From Lepidurus packardi (taxonomy: Eukaryota > Arthropoda > Branchiopoda > Notostraca > Triopsidae), in NCBI GenBank assembly GCA_023053545.1, contig JAKZAN010000002.1, forward strand, positions 2,960,375 through 3,024,374: DNA of 64,000 nt, given 5' to 3'. Positions 44,201-54,031 of this stretch are shown here, piece by piece. The first letter of the stretch is position 1. The number at the start of each line of letters is the position of its first letter. The notes below the pieces were generated by a model. That model did no database searches. It was not told where the DNA came from and saw only the letters and a list, made by a program, of their open reading frames with translations. The position numbers were made by a program, and so were the translations under genes.

Positions 44201-47131
44201 ATGGACGCCATCGCACTCTTCCCGAAATTGATGGCAGAGAGCAGAGCTGTCAACGGAGCGGTCGAATCCAGCAAGCCAAGGGATCTTCAAAAACTCATGG
44301 ACGAGTTCCCACAAGTTTTCGATGGAGTTTGCAGAACTATGTCTGGTCCACCATGCCACTTCCAATTAAAGGAAGGTGCAGCACCGGTAACCTTGAAAGG
44401 GTCGCGCCCTGTATCTGAACCCTTAATGCCGAAACTCAAGGAAGAGCTGGAATCCCTCGAGAAACAAGAGATAGTTCGGAAGGTGTCGCAACCAACGGCA
44501 TGGGTACACCCTATCGTCCTTGTTCCGAAGAAGGACGGAGGTATACGTCTATGCGTTGACTTCCGGGAACTCAACAAATGTATAGTTCGCCCGAAGTTCG
44601 AGTCCCCAACACCATTCCAGGCCGTACGGACCATTCCACCGGGGATGAAGTTTTTTACCGTCGTGGACGCCCTGAAGGGATACCACCAAGTGAAGCTGGA
44701 TGAAGAGTCGACAGCTTTAACAACGTTTTCTACTCCGTTTGGTAGGTATCAGTATCTGAGACTGCCATTCGGTATAACACATGCAGGGGACGACTATGGA
44801 CGTCGCGTGTCGGAAGTTTTCGACAGCCTACCCTCAAGCAGAAGGGTGGTAGAAGACATCGTCGTCTTTTCAGCGGACTACGTTACTCACCTGCAAATGG
44901 TTCGGAAGCTGTTCCAGAAGGCAGCGGATAACAACGTCGCTTTGAACGTCAAAAAAATCCAGTTCGCTCAACCGACAGCGAAGTTTGGTGGCTTCATCCT
45001 CAACAGCAGCGGATTCAAGCCCGATCCCGAGTTAATGAAGGCCATAAAGGAGTTTCCAAAGCCGAAAAACATCACGGACGTCAGGGCTTTCAACGGGCTA
45101 TGCCAGCAAATAGGTAACTTTTCAAAGAAGTTAGCCGAAGCCCTAATCCCCCTTGCGCCACTCCTCAAGAAAGATCGCATCTTCGAATGGACCACAACGC
45201 ATGAAGAGGCATTCAACAGGGCAAAAAAGCAGTTGGCGGAAGTTGAAGAGCTCGCCTTCTACGACCCTTCAAGACCCACAGCCCTACACGTTGATGCGTC
45301 AAGACTGCATGGCCTTGGGTTCATTTTGAAGCAGGAGATCCCAACGCGAGGCTGGGCAATGGTCCAGGCAGGATCAAGATTTTTATCGGATACCGAGAAG
45401 CGGTATGCAATGATCGAGCTAGAGTGCTTAGGAGCGGCATGGGCAATGCAGAAGTGTCGCCAATTCCTCGAAGGACTTGATACCTTCACGGTTATTACAG
45501 ACCACAAGCCGTTGGTGCCGATCCTAAACGACCAGACTCTCGACAAAATCGACAACCCACGAATTCTCCGATTAAGACTTAAGATGCAGAGGTACTCATT
45601 TGTGGCCAAATGCGTCCCAGGTAAAGAAAACCGCGACGCGGATGCGTTATCGCGTGCCCCAGTCGACAGACCGACCACCGAAGATCAGCTAGGCGAAGGA
45701 CCCCCGTCATTCCGAGCACGGATCGCAATGCTCGAGGCGGTCGAAAATCCAGCTGCGGCAGTGGACCCAATCTTGGAGAAGATTAAGAAGGCAGCTGACG
45801 CAGACCCCGTCATGCAGGAGCTCCGTAATACCATCGTTAACGGATTTCCGAACCACAAATGCAATTTGCCTGAAGCATTGCGTCCATACTGGAACATCAG
45901 GAGCTCATTGGCGATCGATGAGGAAGACGGTATGCTGGTTGCGGGCCCACGAATCGTCGTACCTGCAGCCTGTAGAAAGGGCTTGCTCAAAGATTTGGTT
46001 CTAATGCACCAAGGTGCGACGAAGCTACGACAACGAGCGCGTCTATCACTTTACTGGCCAAACATGGACGTGGACATCACGAATGCCGCACGATCATGTG
46101 ATACATGCACGAAAAATCTGCCGTCGTTTCCCCCGGAACCAATGCGCCACCACGAGCCGGCTTCCCGTCCGTTCGAAGTGATCCACGCAGACCTGGCAAC
46201 GGTCAGAGGGCGAGATTTTCTGGTCATCGTGGACCAGTTCAGCGGATGGCCACATGTAACTGCGTTCCCAAACAAGAACACATCCGCTCAGAAGGTGGTG
46301 GATGCTGTTCGACGCTTCTTCGTTAACGGACCTGGAGCGCCGATCAAGTTCTTCACGGACAATGGACCTCAATTTGCAAGCGCAGAATTTAAGAGTTTCC
46401 TGAAAGATTGGGGAATAGTACACAGCACGTCGTCGCCGCATTACCCCCAGTCAAACGGCTTAGCGGAAACCACCGTCAAGAGCATGAAGAAGCTCATAGA
46501 AGGAGCATGGGTGGGAGGAACCTACAGCGAAGACAAGTTTGGCAAGTCGCTGTTGCTTTTCCGGAACGCTCCTAGGGAGGGCATAGCCTCTCCAGCCCAC
46601 CTCGTTTTTGGGAGACCGGTGCGGGACCTTCTACCAGCGCATCGCCGCTCGTTTGAGACAAAAAGGCAAAAGGCAGCGGTCGAGCTTGAGAAGAAAGCAC
46701 GGCACACAAAGGAAGTCCGAAAAGCCAGCTATGACAAACGTGCACACGTTTTGCAAGACCTGTCTGTGGGGAGTCACGTCTTCATTCAACACCCTGTTAC
46801 TAAAAGGTGGGATACGCCAGGTGTCATAGTTGAAATCGGGCGCAACCGGGATTACATGGTGAAAACACCGGCAGGGCGCATTTTCCGCCGCAACAGACGT
46901 TTTCTAAGGAGAAGAATTGCAGTTATGCCAGGCACAGGATCAACATCAATTTCCGAGCCAGTCCCGGCCCCCACTACAGGATTGACATCAACATCGTCCT
47001 CCGACCCGATTCAAGTAACAACGCCAGGCTCGACAGCAACTTCGCCGTCTGAGCCAGTTCAAGTACCTATTCCTCTCCGTCGTTCAGCCCGTGAACGAAG
47101 ACCACCGAAGAGGTTTGGGAAGGAGGAGTAA
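44201..47131 (+). CDS. pol: Gypsy Pol polyprotein: reverse transcriptase, RNase H, integrase
   Basis: An uninterrupted frame from the first ATG (44201) gives 976 residues; it is open from 44123 without an ATG. Domains in order: RT with VHPIVLVPKKDGGIRLCVDF, VVDALKGYHQVKL and LPFGITHAGDDYGRRV; RNase H with HVDAS, the DHKPL motif and DADALSRAP; an integrase zinc-finger region (one His, MHQGATKLRQRARLSLYWP, then CDTC) that looks short by one His; the integrase core with D in IHADLA, D in FTDNGPQF and E in SNGLAE; and a C-terminal tail ending RRSARERRPPKRF. The usual YxDD of RT reads VVED (44846-44857). This is either a lineage feature or a loss of catalysis. No gag or protease lies upstream, so particles would have to be supplied by another element. 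Confidence 0.93.
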   Translation: MDAIALFPKLMAESRAVNGAVESSKPRDLQKLMDEFPQVFDGVCRTMSGPPCHFQLKEGAAPVTLKGSRPVSEPLMPKLKEELESLEKQEIVRKVSQPTAWVHPIVLVPKKDGGIRLCVDFRELNKCIVRPKFESPTPFQAVRTIPPGMKFFTVVDALKGYHQVKLDEESTALTTFSTPFGRYQYLRLPFGITHAGDDYGRRVSEVFDSLPSSRRVVEDIVVFSADYVTHLQMVRKLFQKAADNNVALNVKKIQFAQPTAKFGGFILNSSGFKPDPELMKAIKEFPKPKNITDVRAFNGLCQQIGNFSKKLAEALIPLAPLLKKDRIFEWTTTHEEAFNRAKKQLAEVEELAFYDPSRPTALHVDASRLHGLGFILKQEIPTRGWAMVQAGSRFLSDTEKRYAMIELECLGAAWAMQKCRQFLEGLDTFTVITDHKPLVPILNDQTLDKIDNPRILRLRLKMQRYSFVAKCVPGKENRDADALSRAPVDRPTTEDQLGEGPPSFRARIAMLEAVENPAAAVDPILEKIKKAADADPVMQELRNTIVNGFPNHKCNLPEALRPYWNIRSSLAIDEEDGMLVAGPRIVVPAACRKGLLKDLVLMHQGATKLRQRARLSLYWPNMDVDITNAARSCDTCTKNLPSFPPEPMRHHEPASRPFEVIHADLATVRGRDFLVIVDQFSGWPHVTAFPNKNTSAQKVVDAVRRFFVNGPGAPIKFFTDNGPQFASAEFKSFLKDWGIVHSTSSPHYPQSNGLAETTVKSMKKLIEGAWVGGTYSEDKFGKSLLLFRNAPREGIASPAHLVFGRPVRDLLPAHRRSFETKRQKAAVELEKKARHTKEVRKASYDKRAHVLQDLSVGSHVFIQHPVTKRWDTPGVIVEIGRNRDYMVKTPAGRIFRRNRRFLRRRIAVMPGTGSTSISEPVPAPTTGLTSTSSSDPIQVTTPGSTATSPSEPVQVPIPLRRSARERRPPKRFGKEE

Positions 47132-47225
47132 GAATATGTGTAGTGTTTTTATTCTCCTTGTATGTAAATAGTTATGACCAACCAAAGTGTACTGTACTTC
47201 CCCAAAAGAAAAACAAAAAGGGACA

Positions 47226-47420
47226 TGGTATGAGGTCATCTACATGCCCTCTATTGGTACGTAACCTTGAGGGCAGCTTTGCCTAGTGAGAGGTCAGTTA
47301 GGAAAGGTGAGAGAGGGGTAGTAAGAATTGAGCGTCAACACGGTGACCATCGTTAGCTTGTGAGCCACACGTCCAATACACCATATCTTAGTACCAAATT
47401 TAAGACTAGAAGTCATACCA
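47226..47420 (+). repeat. 3' LTR of the gypsy element
   Basis: 195 bases, one mismatch against the 5' LTR, followed by the GTTGT target duplication. Confidence 0.93.
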
Positions 47421-47425
47421 GTTGT

Positions 47426-47667
47426 CATTCTTGAGACCTGACCAGGATCTGACTAATCGACCTGACCCGTCTTCACTTGGACTGACTCACACCGGGACTG
47501 ATTAACTGACACGACCTTGTATATAAATGACTATGCTTGGTAAATACAGCAGTCTTACGCTAAACCTTGGTTACTTTACATCAGCTTAGCAGATTAAAGT
47601 TATAAATTGTGTCGACTGCGAAGGATGATGTAAGGCAGGGATGAAGTAGAGAGCACACCGCGAAATT
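47426..47667 (-). repeat. Inverted beta-family fragment
   Basis: After the gypsy element the inverted series resumes. 47573-47667 (AGCTTAGCAGATTAAAG ... GATGATGTAAGGCAGGGATG) is the reverse of 39465-39535. The first 150 bases show alternating CTGAC/GACTGA words and no gene. Confidence 0.6.
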
Positions 47668-48922
47668 GAAGAAAGTTTCCGTATGAAGCACATAAGAGCC
47701 TAGGACCAAGCAAATATTAATTTAAAAAAAAATCGAGTTCATTCCAATGAAAATACTTTACCTCCACTAGTGAACACCAAGGGCGAAACTGGTGAATTGG
47801 ATAACTGCAGCTCACAAGACTCTTCGCTTTCTTCTAATGGACGGAATTTTTAACGATATAAAGGCACAATGTCATGGCGATGTTGTTAAGTAATAACGCA
47901 GGAGATCCCATAGATAGCCTATGTGAATAAAAGCAACAACATTAATATACACTTTAAAAAAAAAGAATTCAAACTTACTCCGCCCTCTTCAACACCACAA
48001 ACGCAATACCGTCCCTTGTCTGCTGGTCCTCCACCGGCCCCATAACCACGCCCACCAACCCCCAGATGACCATGAAGACTGAACGGGCGTGCTCGCGGTA
48101 TTTCCCAATACGGAATAGTAGCCAAACGTAGCTTTATCTCAAGCCTACTAGACAATGACAAGGCAGATATTAATAAAAAAGATCGAGTTCATTCGAATCA
48201 AAAAATGTATCTTGCGTAATGACGAAAAGACGAATTAAATACCAAAGACGAATCTGGAAACTGCGGCTCACAAGCATCCTCGGCTTCTTGGAAAGTGGGC
48301 GGAGTTTAGCGTCATAAAGGCTTCCCATGAAGCTAATCCTGGGTAGTAATGCAGTGAATCCAGTTGAAAGAATTTTACTTCGTTTTTGCTGAGAATTCTA
48401 GAACAAAAGAGACAAGCATCAGTATCATCCCAAAAGTATTACGAGAAAAACACCCACAAAAGAAAATGTCTGAAACACAGGGCTCCAAGTTCCAGACGAT
48501 TGCGACGGTGACCAAGTCGACTTATTCACTCTATCTTTTCGCTTCGATACATTGGACGAAAAGCTTTCCTGTTGGCAGAAACTGAAACAATGAATTCAGC
48601 TTTAATATTTAGTATTTCATTTTGGCGCTCTTTAAAAAGAATGCGTACAGAAACTCAAATGAGAAGGAAAGTTTTCTCAAAATAAAAGTTTGAGAATTTA
48701 ACACCAGTTTGGGGAAAACGAAAAGGTTACCTCGACTTCGTCTTGAAAACACCGAAAACATCTTGAAAACACCGCGGAATTGAAGAAGGTTCGCCAAGGG
48801 ACCAGATCACAGGGATTACGCATCGTCCAACACAAAGCGCTACTCTTTCCAAACCCGATTAGGAAAATTAGCACTGAAAAGGACATAAACTTAATGTAAG
48901 ACCGTCAGAGGATCAAATCCAC
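47668..48922 (-). repeat. Right arm of the large inverted repeat, with the empty hAT site
   Basis: Inverted counterpart of 28642-32784 without the hAT element. At about 48356-48368 it reads, on the minus strand, TTTCAACTGGATTCACTG, with a single AACTGGAT. This is the pre-insertion state of the other arm. Confidence 0.88.
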
Positions 48923-49360
48923 CAAGGAGTCCCACGTCCACTGTGAAGGAAAACGAAACATAAACGAGAAAAGCATCAATAGAATTGCAATGAACAGTGC
49001 TGAGCAAAAAAAACGAGCCACCTAAAACCACAGAGGTCTAATCAGTCCTCTCGAGGCTGATTTACCCTCATTAGGTGGCGAAAGCGATTAAAGCAATCGC
49101 TTAAAAGGTGAAAATAGGCCAAGGAATGTTACAATGCAAAATAAGTGAGATCCACTATTGAAAGTATAGAAGTAGCCTGTTGGCTTCTTTTCCAGGCTGC
49201 TTGTCAATCTCTGAGGAGGATGTCCTAGATTTTGTAGGGCTGCGGGTTCAAGAAAATTTTCCACGGCTTGTTCCCGGACATGAGTTGTCGTTCTGGCCTA
49301 AGCTGTTTTCCTGGGCATATAGGAGCAACATAACAGTTTGTAGTCAGTTTGAATTTGGAA
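48923..49360. other. 5' region of the Tc1/mariner copy
   Basis: Contains CAGTGCTGAGC (about 48996), which resembles a Tc1-type terminus, and a short palindromic stretch (AAAGCGATTAAAGCAATCGCTT at about 49080). I could not match it to a right terminus or to flanking TA. Confidence 0.35.
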
Positions 49361-49910
49361 ATGGCACCGCATCTTAGTAAAGAACAGAAAGGTGTAATTA
49401 TTGGGATGCGAATGTCAGGATCGTCTTTACGAGAAATAGCGAGAATAGTTAATGTGAGTAGAGCGACCGTTAGTAGGTGGATGCAGCGATACTGTGATGA
49501 AGGCACAGTGGACCGAAAGGTAAAATACTTCTTTAAAGAAAAAATATATTTTAAAAATCGTATTGTGTTATAATTAGTTCGGATCAGGTCGGCCACTTGT
49601 TTTAAACAATGAGGGAAAAATAAACGTAATTGCGGACTGGCTACCGTGTGTTACGAGAAGTAGTGTTACGGTCTAGAAGGCCAGCACGTAAATTCCTGCT
49701 GTCAGACAGACATAAGGAAGCAAGGATGCGTTTTTCTGAGAATTTCGTCAATGTTAATGAAAACTACTGGATAGCAGTCGTTTTTTCTGACGAAAGCACT
49801 ATTTCGTCCGAACCAAATGCTCCAATTCGCGTTTACAGAGAAGTAGGAAGCTAAGTTGTAAAGAGTAATTATAAGCAGCAGTTTTTACAATTAAATTTTC
49901 TTTTCGTTAG

Positions 49911-50433
49911 TGTAAGAAACTGTTTTGGGCGATTAAATTGTTTTGAGCGGTTGGGCGGAAGGCTGTGAGTTCTTTTTTCGCTCAACGGTAAAATACCGTA
50001 CTACTTTATTCAATATTTTCGTCGGTACAAGTCGTGTCACTAAGTCAATAATTTCACTGGGTCGTCCATACGTCACAAACGTTTTAACAAGATTCGGTGA
50101 ACTATAACTTATACTAACTGGGCAGAGAGAAAAAGGGAGCGTAACAAATAGCGAGAGACTGAGAGCGACTGAGCGCGACCACCTTTCTAGCGGGGGAGAA
50201 CAAGCGTTTATATACATGTTTGGCGTGGGATCTGCTGAATGGGCTAAATTATAAACTGAGGGAATGTTCGGATGGACCGGATGCGTGAGAAGGAAATTAG
50301 CTAGTGATCTGACGCTCGGCATCCTGGATATGAGCTGAGAATTATAAGTCGGCGAAATATTGTCAAAATGTGGTCAGCGAAATGTGGTCTTGCTTAGTCA
50401 TCGGGATTAAGTTTAAAATGATCGTTCTCCACA
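49911..50433 (-). repeat. 3' LTR of the env-bearing element
   Basis: 523 bases. In element sense it begins TGTGGAGAACG and ends TTTCTTACA. It carries a 129-codon frame (49933-50322) identical to the one in the other LTR and without known family. Confidence 0.92.
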
Positions 50434-50498
50434 TCGCATTCTTCTCTGAGGGACTACGTCCCGTAGTACAGGTTTTCTTATGGGCTAGGTGGGTGGGA

Positions 50499-52310
50499 TT
50501 AAGTTTTTCGGTCTATTTGTCGTTCTATGTCATCTACTTTTCGTTTGGCCGCCTTCAATTCGTCTTCCAAAAATTGTTTCAGTTGGTCTTGTCTTATCTT
50601 TAGGACTTCAATTTCCATAATCAATTCCGTGATTCGGGTGGTCATTGGGTGGTGTTCTAAGTCAGCAGCAACGGGGTTGCTCGTTCTGGTAGCTTTCCAA
50701 ATAAGGTACCCGCCTATGATCATGCCTGTGGTCAAGCTTAAACAAATGGCAGTCCCAATGATCATTATCGTCTCTATTCGGCCATTAAATTGATGTTCTA
50801 TCTCGCTTTTGTCGTCCAAAAAGAGCGTAGTCTGCTTTGTTAGGGCCATCTGCATCTTCCTAGAAGGGATCTCCCAGTCTTCATGTTGGTCCACGTTCTT
50901 CAATAAGTTCTTGACTTCGGGAAACAGCGAGTGGTCGAACGGGGTTAAGTTAGTCATTAAGAAAAAATGGGTCAATGAGATTTGGGTAATATTTGGGGTG
51001 TTGGCGGAAAGAGTGGATTGTCCGGTAAAACTTGCGGGAATTGTAAAAGTTGGAGCTTGCAGTGAGCATTTCGGCGGCAACGTAAGTAATCCAACACCGG
51101 CTAGTTCGACTTTTCTTTCGGCAACTCGCATACTGATGTTTGAAAATTGGCATAACAAATTAGTCTGAAAACTGATTGGAGAGGAGTACAACCACTTGTT
51201 GTCTCCTATCGGTTTTAGGAAAATTCGGCTCCGACGAATAATATTAATTTCACAAAATTTGTTAATGGCTATGTTGTCGGCTAAGAAAAGCGAGATTGAG
51301 CACGAGTTACTGGATGCTTGGAGGATGATCGGATTTTGAGCTAAACACCAACGTTTGTCAAGACGTAAACAGGACGTTAAATCGGTTTGTTCAAATTCCA
51401 TAAAGTTTTTGCGATCGAAGGAAACGGCTAAATAGTTGACAGTGGTTTTGAGGAGGGAGTAAGTGTTTGTGTCCGGAATTGGGGTTGGAAATGGGGTTAG
51501 TCGGAAAAGTTCAAATTCAGAGAAATGAGGGCTGATCGGAATTTCAATGAAAAGTCGTAAGCCGTTGCTTGTGGAAATAGTTTTGATCCCTGCTGAGCTA
51601 TACAGTGTCCAAAAATTAGTGGTTTTAGAGTTTGTCATTATGGTCCAACCTGTAGGTAATCTGTTCTCTATTTCTTCAAGTATTGGGATTAATTTTATGG
51701 GAGGTATCAATTGTTTGGGTAGTCTTCCAGTTGCGATAAGTGTTAGATCGTCATTTAGACACTGGAGTAGATTATTAGCGAATTTTAAATTGATCTGGAT
51801 TTCGGCATTAGCGGTGGTTAATTGTAATATGTTTTCGAGTGAATGGTCTGTTTCCTTGTGATATTGATCTATTGTTGTGCTGATGATTTTAATAGCTTCC
51901 GTAATATTTTTTATGGTGTTTTTGTTTCGGAGGGCCTCTTCATGGGTGGTTTGAATGAGAGATGTTTGTAAATCTTGAATGTGAGCGATGCTAGTCAATT
52001 TTTTCGTCATTTGATTTGCCTGCTCATTGATAGCCTGAAGATCGTCGTCACCGGCGGTACCAAAAAGGAAATGGAGTACTTTGCTTGCACCGGGAATTAA
52101 TACGAAACGTTTATCGCGTTTGTTGGTCGTAATAGTTTGCCGGATGTTTTGAAGTTTGTTTTTCATCTCTTGTAGATCTCTAAGGAACAGGTTGTTTTCT
52201 TTTGTAACTGTCATATTAAGAAGGGCGGTTAGACTTTGGGCTTGCAGATTTTTTATGTTCGAAATGTGAACGGTTTGAGTTTTCCCTAGAATGGAGATTT
52301 CGGTTGCCAT
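50499..52310 (-). CDS. env: Env-like membrane fusion glycoprotein of an endogenous retroelement
   Basis: A 603-residue frame of the type found in insect errantiviruses, related to baculovirus F proteins. Visible features: a basic furin-like site (NKRDKRF at about 62-68) followed by a hydrophobic fusion-peptide-like stretch with LHFLFG; coiled-coil-like helices with many Asn/Gln/Ile (about 90-165); scattered Cys in the middle (about 320-400); a single transmembrane segment near the C-terminus (about 525-550, IMIIGTAICLSLTTGM); and a charged cytoplasmic tail. No clear N-terminal signal peptide is seen at the chosen ATG (52308-52310). The frame begins right at the junction with the truncated integrase, so its natural N-terminus may be lost. 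The frame is otherwise unbroken. It is a proviral relic, and activity cannot be judged. Confidence 0.8.
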   Translation of the reverse strand: MATEISILGKTQTVHISNIKNLQAQSLTALLNMTVTKENNLFLRDLQEMKNKLQNIRQTITTNKRDKRFVLIPGASKVLHFLFGTAGDDDLQAINEQANQMTKKLTSIAHIQDLQTSLIQTTHEEALRNKNTIKNITEAIKIISTTIDQYHKETDHSLENILQLTTANAEIQINLKFANNLLQCLNDDLTLIATGRLPKQLIPPIKLIPILEEIENRLPTGWTIMTNSKTTNFWTLYSSAGIKTISTSNGLRLFIEIPISPHFSEFELFRLTPFPTPIPDTNTYSLLKTTVNYLAVSFDRKNFMEFEQTDLTSCLRLDKRWCLAQNPIILQASSNSCSISLFLADNIAINKFCEINIIRRSRIFLKPIGDNKWLYSSPISFQTNLLCQFSNISMRVAERKVELAGVGLLTLPPKCSLQAPTFTIPASFTGQSTLSANTPNITQISLTHFFLMTNLTPFDHSLFPEVKNLLKNVDQHEDWEIPSRKMQMALTKQTTLFLDDKSEIEHQFNGRIETIMIIGTAICLSLTTGMIIGGYLIWKATRTSNPVAADLEHHPMTTRITELIMEIEVLKIRQDQLKQFLEDELKAAKRKVDDIERQIDRKT

Positions 52311-52932
52311 CCATTGTAGGGGGAAAAGGACCTAGAATGTCGACAGCAAGGCGATGGAATGGACCTTGAACGGGAGGTAAGGTACCTAGGAGTGCGTTTT
52401 TCTGCAAACTAGCGGGTTTTCTTCGAGCACAGAGTAGACAAGTCTGGCAATGTCTTTTAACGTCATTGAACATAGTCTTCCAGAAAAATCGGCTGCGAAC
52501 ACGATTAAGTGTTTTAAAATATCCTAAGTGTCCGGCTAAAAGGTGATCATGATTCATGGTTAAGACATCTCGTATTAGGACCTTTGGGACGACAATTTGG
52601 TTAATGACCTCATCTCGTGGGGCTTTTATCCGGGGTAGAGACAGGTGATAGAGCAAACCGTTATTTTCGTCGACGAAATAATTTTCAATTTCAAATAGCC
52701 AGGGGGGTCTACGATCGTTTTCGGGGATTTTTCCAGTGGTAAGGTAATCATAGAGGGGTCTGCAGTATGAGTCTTCATATTGAAGTTTTCGGAGTTGTTC
52801 TTCTGTAATGTTTAGGATGTTGACTGGTTGGTCGGTTTGGACTGTACTAATAGTACTTGTTTCAGTAGTTCGGTCGGGGGTTATGGGGATAAGGGAGTAA
52901 GAAACAAATGTTTCTAAGGAGATAAACAACAA
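52311..52932 (-). pseudogene. Truncated integrase N-terminal region
   Basis: A minus-strand frame with the integrase zinc-binding domain (HDHLLAGH ... CQTCLLCARRK) and the first part of the catalytic core (FHRLAVDILGPFPP, with the first Asp). It then runs out at the deletion junction near 52,310, where the env frame starts in another phase. The rest of the core with its second Asp and Glu is missing. The upstream 60 residues match the spacer that normally links RNase H to integrase. Confidence 0.85.
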
Positions 52933-52948
52933 AATATTGTAAACAGAC

Positions 52949-52977
52949 TATAATTTAGCCCATTCAGCAGATCCCAC
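52949..52977 (-). repeat. Leader segment complementary to an LTR segment
   Basis: 29 bases in the leader just inside the 5' LTR. They are the exact reverse complement of 53306-53334 in that LTR, and of 50225-50253 in the other. Confidence 0.9.
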
Positions 52978-52991
52978 TTCTGACACCAAAT

Positions 52992-53514
52992 TGTAAGAAA
53001 CTGTTTTGGGCGATTAAATTGTTTTGAGCGGTTGGGCGGAAGGCTGTGAGTTCTTTTTTCGCTCAACGGTAAAATACCGTACTACTTTATTCAATATTTT
53101 CGTCGGTACAAGTCGTGTCACTAAGTCAATAATTTCACTGGGTCGTCCATACGTCACAAACGTTTTAACAAGATTCGGTGAACTATAACTTATACTAACT
53201 GGGCAGAGAGAAAAAGGGAGCGTAACAAATAGCGAGAGACTGAGAGCGACTGAGCGCGACCACCTTTCTAGCGGGGGAGAACAAGCGTTTATATACATGT
53301 TTGGCGTGGGATCTGCTGAATGGGCTAAATTATAAACTGAGGGAATGTTCGGATGGACCGGATGCGTGAGAAGGAAATTAGCTAGTGATCTGACGCTCGG
53401 CATCCTGGATATGAGCTGAGAATTATAAGTCGGCGAAATATTGTCAAAATGTGGTCAGCGAAATGTGGTCTTGCTTAGTCATCGGGATTAAGTTTAAAAT
53501 GATCGTTCTCCACA
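52992..53514 (-). repeat. 5' LTR of the env-bearing element
   Basis: 523 bases, same length as the 3' LTR and with no difference that I found, followed on the plus strand by the TTAG target duplication. Confidence 0.92.
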
Positions 53515-54029
53515 TTAGAAAGGCCAACGATTTTCAGAGCAAATGGTTGGCGAGAATGGCAGGAGCGGACGGTATTCTGTTTCAGTATTTGCGTGGTTTT
53601 CAGCGGTGACCGGGTTAAGCCCGCTAATAAGAGTACCGAAGAATTTTAACAGTTACGAGTATCGAGAAATTTTGGCGAGCGAAATTCCAGTCATGCGCAC
53701 GCTTATAGGCGATACATTCGTGTTTCAGTAGGACAACTCGCCTATCCATATGGCGAACACGGTTAAAAACTGGCTTCGGAAAGAAGGCGTGACACTTTTA
53801 CCCCACCCACCCAGGTCGCCAGATCTTAACCCAATGGAGCATATCTGGAGTATGTTGAAACGAGAAATTAAGTAATATCAATATCCTTGATTTTAAACTC
53901 CACTAACATGCCCTTATTAGCCAATCCAACATTAGAAACGCAGATACGCTCTGGGAAGAAGCTAAACGAGTATGTGAGCAATTAGCCGATAATTCAGACT
54001 TCTGGCCAGGCTCGTACCCAGGATTTTTT

Positions 54030-54031
<2 letters not shown>

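Larger units (their letters stand above)
43874..47420 (+). mobile_element. Compact Ty3/gypsy LTR retrotransposon with pol only
   Basis: An element of 3547 bases with two 195-base LTRs, each starting TGGTATGA and ending TCATACCA. It is flanked by the 5-bp target duplication GTTGT (43869-43873 and 47421-47425). Directly after the 5' LTR is TGGCGTAGTCGGTG, a primer-binding site compatible with tRNA-Ser. A purine-rich tract (AAAAGAAAAACAAAAAGGG) precedes the 3' LTR. Only about 50 bases lie between LTR and the pol frame, so gag and protease are absent. I see one difference between the LTRs (ACCATATT against ACCAAATT), which suggests a recent insertion. Confidence 0.93.
49911..53514 (-). mobile_element. 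Deleted env-bearing LTR element (errantivirus-like), inserted in the Tc1 copy
   Basis: Two LTRs of 523 bases (49911-50433 and 52992-53514), flanked by the 4-bp target duplication TTAG (49907-49910 and 53515-53518). The element reads on the minus strand. After its 5' LTR comes a primer-binding region containing TGGTGTCAGAAGTGGGATC, then a piece of integrase and a complete env-like frame. Gag, protease, RT, RNase H and most of the integrase core are missing, so it could move only with help. I saw no difference between the LTRs, and the 129-codon frame inside each translates identically, so the insertion is very young. Confidence 0.92.
49361..53970 (+). pseudogene. Tc1/mariner transposase, degenerate and split by an LTR element
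   Basis: N-terminal part 49361-49573: starts MAPHLSKEQKG and has a helix-turn-helix with SLREIARIVNVSRATVSRW. Second part 49630-49854: the start of the catalytic domain with VVFSDEST (first Asp). It is cut at 49910 by the LTR element. After the element, 53519 onward continues the same protein: VFAWFSAVTGLSPLIR, a stop in place of a residue before DNSPIHMA (second Asp), then PPRSPDLNPMEHIW (third acidic residue of DDE). A further piece (DTLWEEAKRVCEQL) lies near 53,935-53,985. Frameshifts and stops show it was dead. Role of the family: cut-and-paste transposition at TA sites. Confidence 0.88.

Noticed and set aside
44287-46707. Several 60-140 codon minus-strand frames opposite the gypsy pol
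   Set aside because: Antisense shadows of a long GC-balanced coding frame with clear RT, RNase H and integrase motifs on the plus strand.
49933-53403. 129-codon frame in both LTRs of the env-bearing element as an accessory gene
   Set aside because: Its identity in the two LTRs only reflects LTR identity. Ser/Pro-rich with no known domain; noted under the LTR entries.
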